From positions 1 to 64,000 of IMG/VR virus record IMGVR_UViG_3300022725_000034: a DNA stretch of 64,000 bases, one strand, 5' to 3'. This DNA is from a virus. A model generated the notes under the pieces. That model searched no databases, had not been told where the DNA came from, and was given only the letters and a program-made list of their open reading frames with translations. The position numbers were made by a program, and so were the translations under genes. Positions 63,368 through 64,000 of this stretch are shown here, one piece after another. Position 1 is the first letter of the stretch. Each line of letters opens with the position of its first letter.

Positions 63368-63652
63368 ATGTATATTCGCTGCTCCATCCGTAAAGTAGGC
63401 AACAGCTTTCACGCAGAGACCCGCACAAAGTCGGTCTACAGCATCCACAGTACACCGGTAAAAGCGGTTCAGTGCATCGCGGATCACGAGCATCCTGCTT
63501 TGGGCGACAGCATCATTGTGGCTCACCCTCAGGAAAACGGGTACATCATCTGCCCGGTGAACCAACTCCTGTTCCGGGGTCAACCTATGTGGCAACACAC
63601 TGACATCGGAAAGATGATTCTTGAACAACAGGCTCAGATCACTCACGCCTGA
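63368..63652 (+). CDS. Hypothetical protein (94 aa)
   Basis: AAGGAGAT before ATG 63368, 11 nt after the previous stop. Beta-rich (MYIRCSIRKVGNSFHAETRT). Ends before the terminator at 63676. Function unknown. Confidence 0.55.
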   Translation: MYIRCSIRKVGNSFHAETRTKSVYSIHSTPVKAVQCIADHEHPALGDSIIVAHPQENGYIICPVNQLLFRGQPMWQHTDIGKMILEQQAQITHA

Positions 63653-63675
63653 ACCCCTCCAAAATAACCCTCAAG

Positions 63676-63700
63676 GCCTCGCAACTCGCGGGGCTTTTTT
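63676..63700 (+). terminator. Rho-independent terminator
   Basis: Stem GCCTCGC / GCGGGGC with loop AACTC, then TTTTTT. Confidence 0.85.
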
Positions 63701-63712
63701 ACGTCTTGATGT

Positions 63713-63754
63713 TTGCAAGTTCTGATTCATGGTGTACGATTGCAATTAATTTCA
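63713..63754 (+). promoter_or_regulatory. Promoter with downstream palindrome for the head protease
   Basis: TTGCAA (63713-63718), 16-bp spacer ending GG-TG, TACGAT (63735-63740). The palindrome TGCAATTAATTTCA (63741-63754) lies directly after the -10, at the transcription start, where a bound protein would repress. This is opposite to its upstream place elsewhere. Confidence 0.55.
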
Positions 63755-63782
63755 AATTTGCGGCTGAGGTTTCTCTCGCACC

Positions 63783-64000
63783 ATGATCATCAGGAAAGCC
63801 GACAAAGAGCGTCAGGTAGTTTACGGGGAGGTTTACGCCCCGGGGATTCCCGACTCTGACGGCGAGTACATGACCGAAGATGAAATCTGGAAAGCCGCGT
63901 ACAAATATCTTCAGTCTGGAAACCTTCAAGCTATCGACCGGGAACACGACAACGCCGAAACAGGTGCCTTTGTTGTTGAGTCCTTTATAGCCCGAGAGGC
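63783..64000 (+). CDS. XkdF-like prohead serine protease, 3' end outside the window
   Basis: 73 residues visible from ATG 63783, running off the window. IIRKADKERQVVYGEVYAPG, then DSDGEYMTEDEIWKAAYK and AIDREHDN ... FVVESFIA match the start of the PBSX XkdF-type prohead protease family, which also contains a conserved H-x(n) site later in the protein. Position after portal and MuF agrees. It would process scaffold during head maturation. Confidence 0.78.
   Translation, partial: MIIRKADKERQVVYGEVYAPGIPDSDGEYMTEDEIWKAAYKYLQSGNLQAIDREHDNAETGAFVVESFIARE

Overview
The window is about 64 kb from the genome of a tailed double-stranded DNA bacteriophage. Its markers are terminase small and large subunits, portal, a MuF-like head protein, the start of an XkdF-like prohead protease, tail genes at the other end, a near-complete phage replisome and holin/spanin-like genes. 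Almost every gene is on the + strand, packed with 1-8 nt overlaps. The only clear minus-strand genes are one tRNA and the tnpA of an insertion sequence. The order tail -> lysis-like -> replication -> terminase -> small genes -> nucleotide metabolism -> polymerase -> portal/head, with the capsid presumably just past the right edge, fits a long-tailed (probably siphovirus-like) phage genome larger than the window. The host is probably a gammaproteobacterium: the promoters are sigma70-type, the tRNA-Pro resembles enterobacterial proL, and the CmoA and TnpB relatives are of gammaproteobacterial type. The host genus cannot be read from the sequence.

Layout. 1-5.1 kb: GC-rich tail genes (truncated structural protein, a tail hub-like protein with a long proline/tyrosine repeat, a small spike-like protein). 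5.1-6.8 kb: M15-type endolysin and small membrane or secreted proteins. 6.9-22.3 kb: replication and recombination (AAA+ ATPase with intein, wHTH initiator, loader-like protein, DnaB helicase with intein, DnaG-type primase, SSB-like protein, SF2 helicase, RecA/UvsX, PD-(D/E)XK nuclease, Cas4-like nuclease, RuvC-like resolvase). 23.4-27.6 kb: an unusual cassette of a SWIM/M15-like protein, a ParB-like protein, a ParB-methyltransferase fusion and a CmoA-like carboxy-SAM synthase. 27.6-30.4 kb: terminase. 30.4-44.6 kb: many small accessory genes in short promoter-driven operons, a 73-bp IS605-type mini-element, a tRNA-Pro(GGG) and RNase HI. 44.65-46.57 kb: a small gene cut cleanly by an IS200/IS605 element. 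46.6-49.1 kb: holin-like protein, Rz/Rz1 spanins, thymidylate kinase, dUTPase. 49.1-53.9 kb: a PEP-synthase/PPDK-like enzyme lacking its PEP domain, a CsrA-like protein and two cysteine phosphatases. 55.2-59.8 kb: family A DNA polymerase with three inteins. 59.9-64 kb: portal, MuF-ParB fusion, small genes, protease.

Regulation is unusually legible. About 20 near-identical promoters (TTGACA, 16 bp, TAGAAT/TAGACT/TAGTAT) share spacer bases as well as the -35 and -10. Ten of them carry a 14-bp palindrome, TGAAATTAATTTCA or TGAAATTAATTGCA, starting 20-32 bp upstream of the -35. Downstream, the ribosome-binding site AAGGAG is repeatedly displayed in the loop of a short perfect stem whose sequence changes from site to site while pairing is kept. 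Loop-displayed GGA is the classical CsrA target, and this phage encodes a CsrA-like protein at 50948-51544. I infer a phage-encoded translational control circuit. The second major candidate for new biology is the ParB/methyltransferase/CmoA cassette, which could use carboxy-S-adenosylmethionine to modify DNA. The window also holds five inteins in three replication proteins (one of class 3) and a TnpB element that behaves like a seamless homing insertion.
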